Assembly (NCBI GenBank): GCA_003559755.1
Contig: PWKM01000117.1
Location: 1 to 6,407, forward strand
Direction: 5' to 3'
Source: Planctomycetota bacterium
GTDB taxonomy: Bacteria; Planctomycetota; PUPC01
Length of the DNA stretch: 6,407 nt
A program made the position numbers and the translations under genes. Under the pieces are notes generated by a model. That model saw nothing but the letters and a program-made list of their open reading frames with translations, was not told where the DNA came from and did no database searches. Each line of letters begins with the position of its first letter. Within the stretch, counting starts at the first letter, position 1. Below, in pieces: positions 5,730-6,407 of the stretch.

Positions 5730-6407
5730 ATGAAGATAGCATACATCGTGGGCACATATCCGACTCCCAGCGAGCAGTTCATCGAACGCGAGGTGGCGGC
5801 GATGGGGGAGATGGGCGCCGAGGTGACGGTCCATCCCATCGCCTGCGGCGAAGGGGCGGTCTGCCCGTTCTGTGTGCTGGGCCGGCACGTGTGGCTGGCG
5901 ATGCTGCCCCGGACGTGGCGGGCGGTCCGCCGGTTCCCGCTCGGGCGGCTGGCTGGCCTCAGCCCGACCGCCTGGCGCGAGTTCCCGGGCGGGATCGATC
6001 GGGCGGTGCGTCTGGCCGGCGAGTTCGAGGAACGGGGCATCGAGCACGTGCATGCCCATTTCGCCGCAAAGCCGGCGGCCATCGGGCTGATGGTCGCGGC
6101 GATGACCGGGCTGCCCTTCACGATGTCGGCACATGCCTGCGACGTGTTCGTTGACGGCGTGGCCCGCGCCCGGAAGGTGGCGGCGGCCGGGCGGGTCGCC
6201 GTCTGCAACCGAGCCGCCCGCGACGCGCTCGAAGAGAGCATCCCCCGAGAACTGCACGGCCGGATTCGGGTCGTCCGGCACGGGATCGACGCATCGCGGT
6301 ACCCGTTCCAGCCAGATCGACCGGCCCACTCGCCCGTTCGGCTGCTGGCGGCCGGTCGGTTTGTCGAGAAGAAGGGGTTCGACGTGTTGATCGAGGCGAT
6401 GGCGCTG
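5730..6407 (+). CDS. GT4-type glycosyltransferase, N-terminal part (3' partial)
   Basis: 226 codons run from ATG 5730 off the right edge without a stop. The N-terminus MKIAYIVGTYPTPSEQFIEREV, then GAEVTVHPI, resembles the first Rossmann strand and loop of GT4 transferases of the colanic-acid WcaL type (commonly S-E-xF-I-xxE). HVHAHFAAKPA (107-117) and PFTMSAHACDVF (129-140) are the usual acceptor-side motifs. RIRVVRHGIDASRYPF (178-193) marks the hinge into the nucleotide-sugar domain, which begins VRLLAAGRFVEKKGFDVLIEAM (203-224), including the characteristic G-R-x-V-x-K-K-G. The donor-binding E-x7-E region would lie beyond the window. The sugar and acceptor cannot be told; a surface polysaccharide is the family expectation. 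A GTG at 5691, overlapping the tsaE stop as GTGA, is an in-frame alternative start that would add 13 low-complexity residues; the ATG gives the standard N-terminus. A CPFC pair of cysteines at 45-48 is a minor oddity. Confidence 0.85.
   Translation, partial: MKIAYIVGTYPTPSEQFIEREVAAMGEMGAEVTVHPIACGEGAVCPFCVLGRHVWLAMLPRTWRAVRRFPLGRLAGLSPTAWREFPGGIDRAVRLAGEFEERGIEHVHAHFAAKPAAIGLMVAAMTGLPFTMSAHACDVFVDGVARARKVAAAGRVAVCNRAARDALEESIPRELHGRIRVVRHGIDASRYPFQPDRPAHSPVRLLAAGRFVEKKGFDVLIEAMAL

Overview
This is a GC-rich stretch (third codon positions mostly G or C) in which every supportable gene lies on the + strand and is packed tightly. Stop and start codons overlap or are separated by 1 to 37 bases, so it looks like one long transcription unit or two abutting ones. 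No RNA gene, insertion sequence, CRISPR array or intrinsic terminator is visible, and no gap without a gene exceeds about 40 bases. GC content, a TTG and a GTG start, and the character of the oversized envelope proteins suggest a Planctomycetota or related PVC-type bacterium. This is inference, not a phylogenetic result.

Region 1 (1-4257) holds four consecutive genes that match the order of a type IV pilus / type II secretion alignment cluster (pilN-pilO-pilP-pilQ, or gspL-gspM-gspC-gspD): the C-terminal end of a PilN-like protein (1-224); a bitopic PilO/GspM-like protein (221-1570); a bitopic protein ending in a PilP/GspC-like domain (1581-2822); and a lipoprotein with two secretin-N0/STN-like modules (2860-4257). 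All three complete proteins differ in length or layout from the textbook versions. The PilO-like protein carries an inserted module with a VWLDxGSxDGV motif. The PilP-like protein has a large beta-rich region and a charge-segregated Pro/Arg/Glu linker between its RNPF motif and its C-terminal domain. The last protein repeats an N0-like unit twice but shows no secretin beta-barrel. The likely shared job is to link an inner-membrane pilus or secretion motor platform to the outer membrane, with the channel itself encoded elsewhere.

Region 2 (4259-5694) holds two housekeeping genes: thiL (thiamine-monophosphate kinase, GTG start one base after the lipoprotein stop) and tsaE (the ATPase of tRNA t6A37 synthesis). 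Both look complete, with their catalytic motifs.

Region 3 (5730-6407) is the N-terminal half of a GT4-type glycosyltransferase cut by the window edge, probably for an exopolysaccharide or other surface glycan.

The best candidate for something little described is the non-canonical alignment complex at 1-4257. The rest is ordinary.
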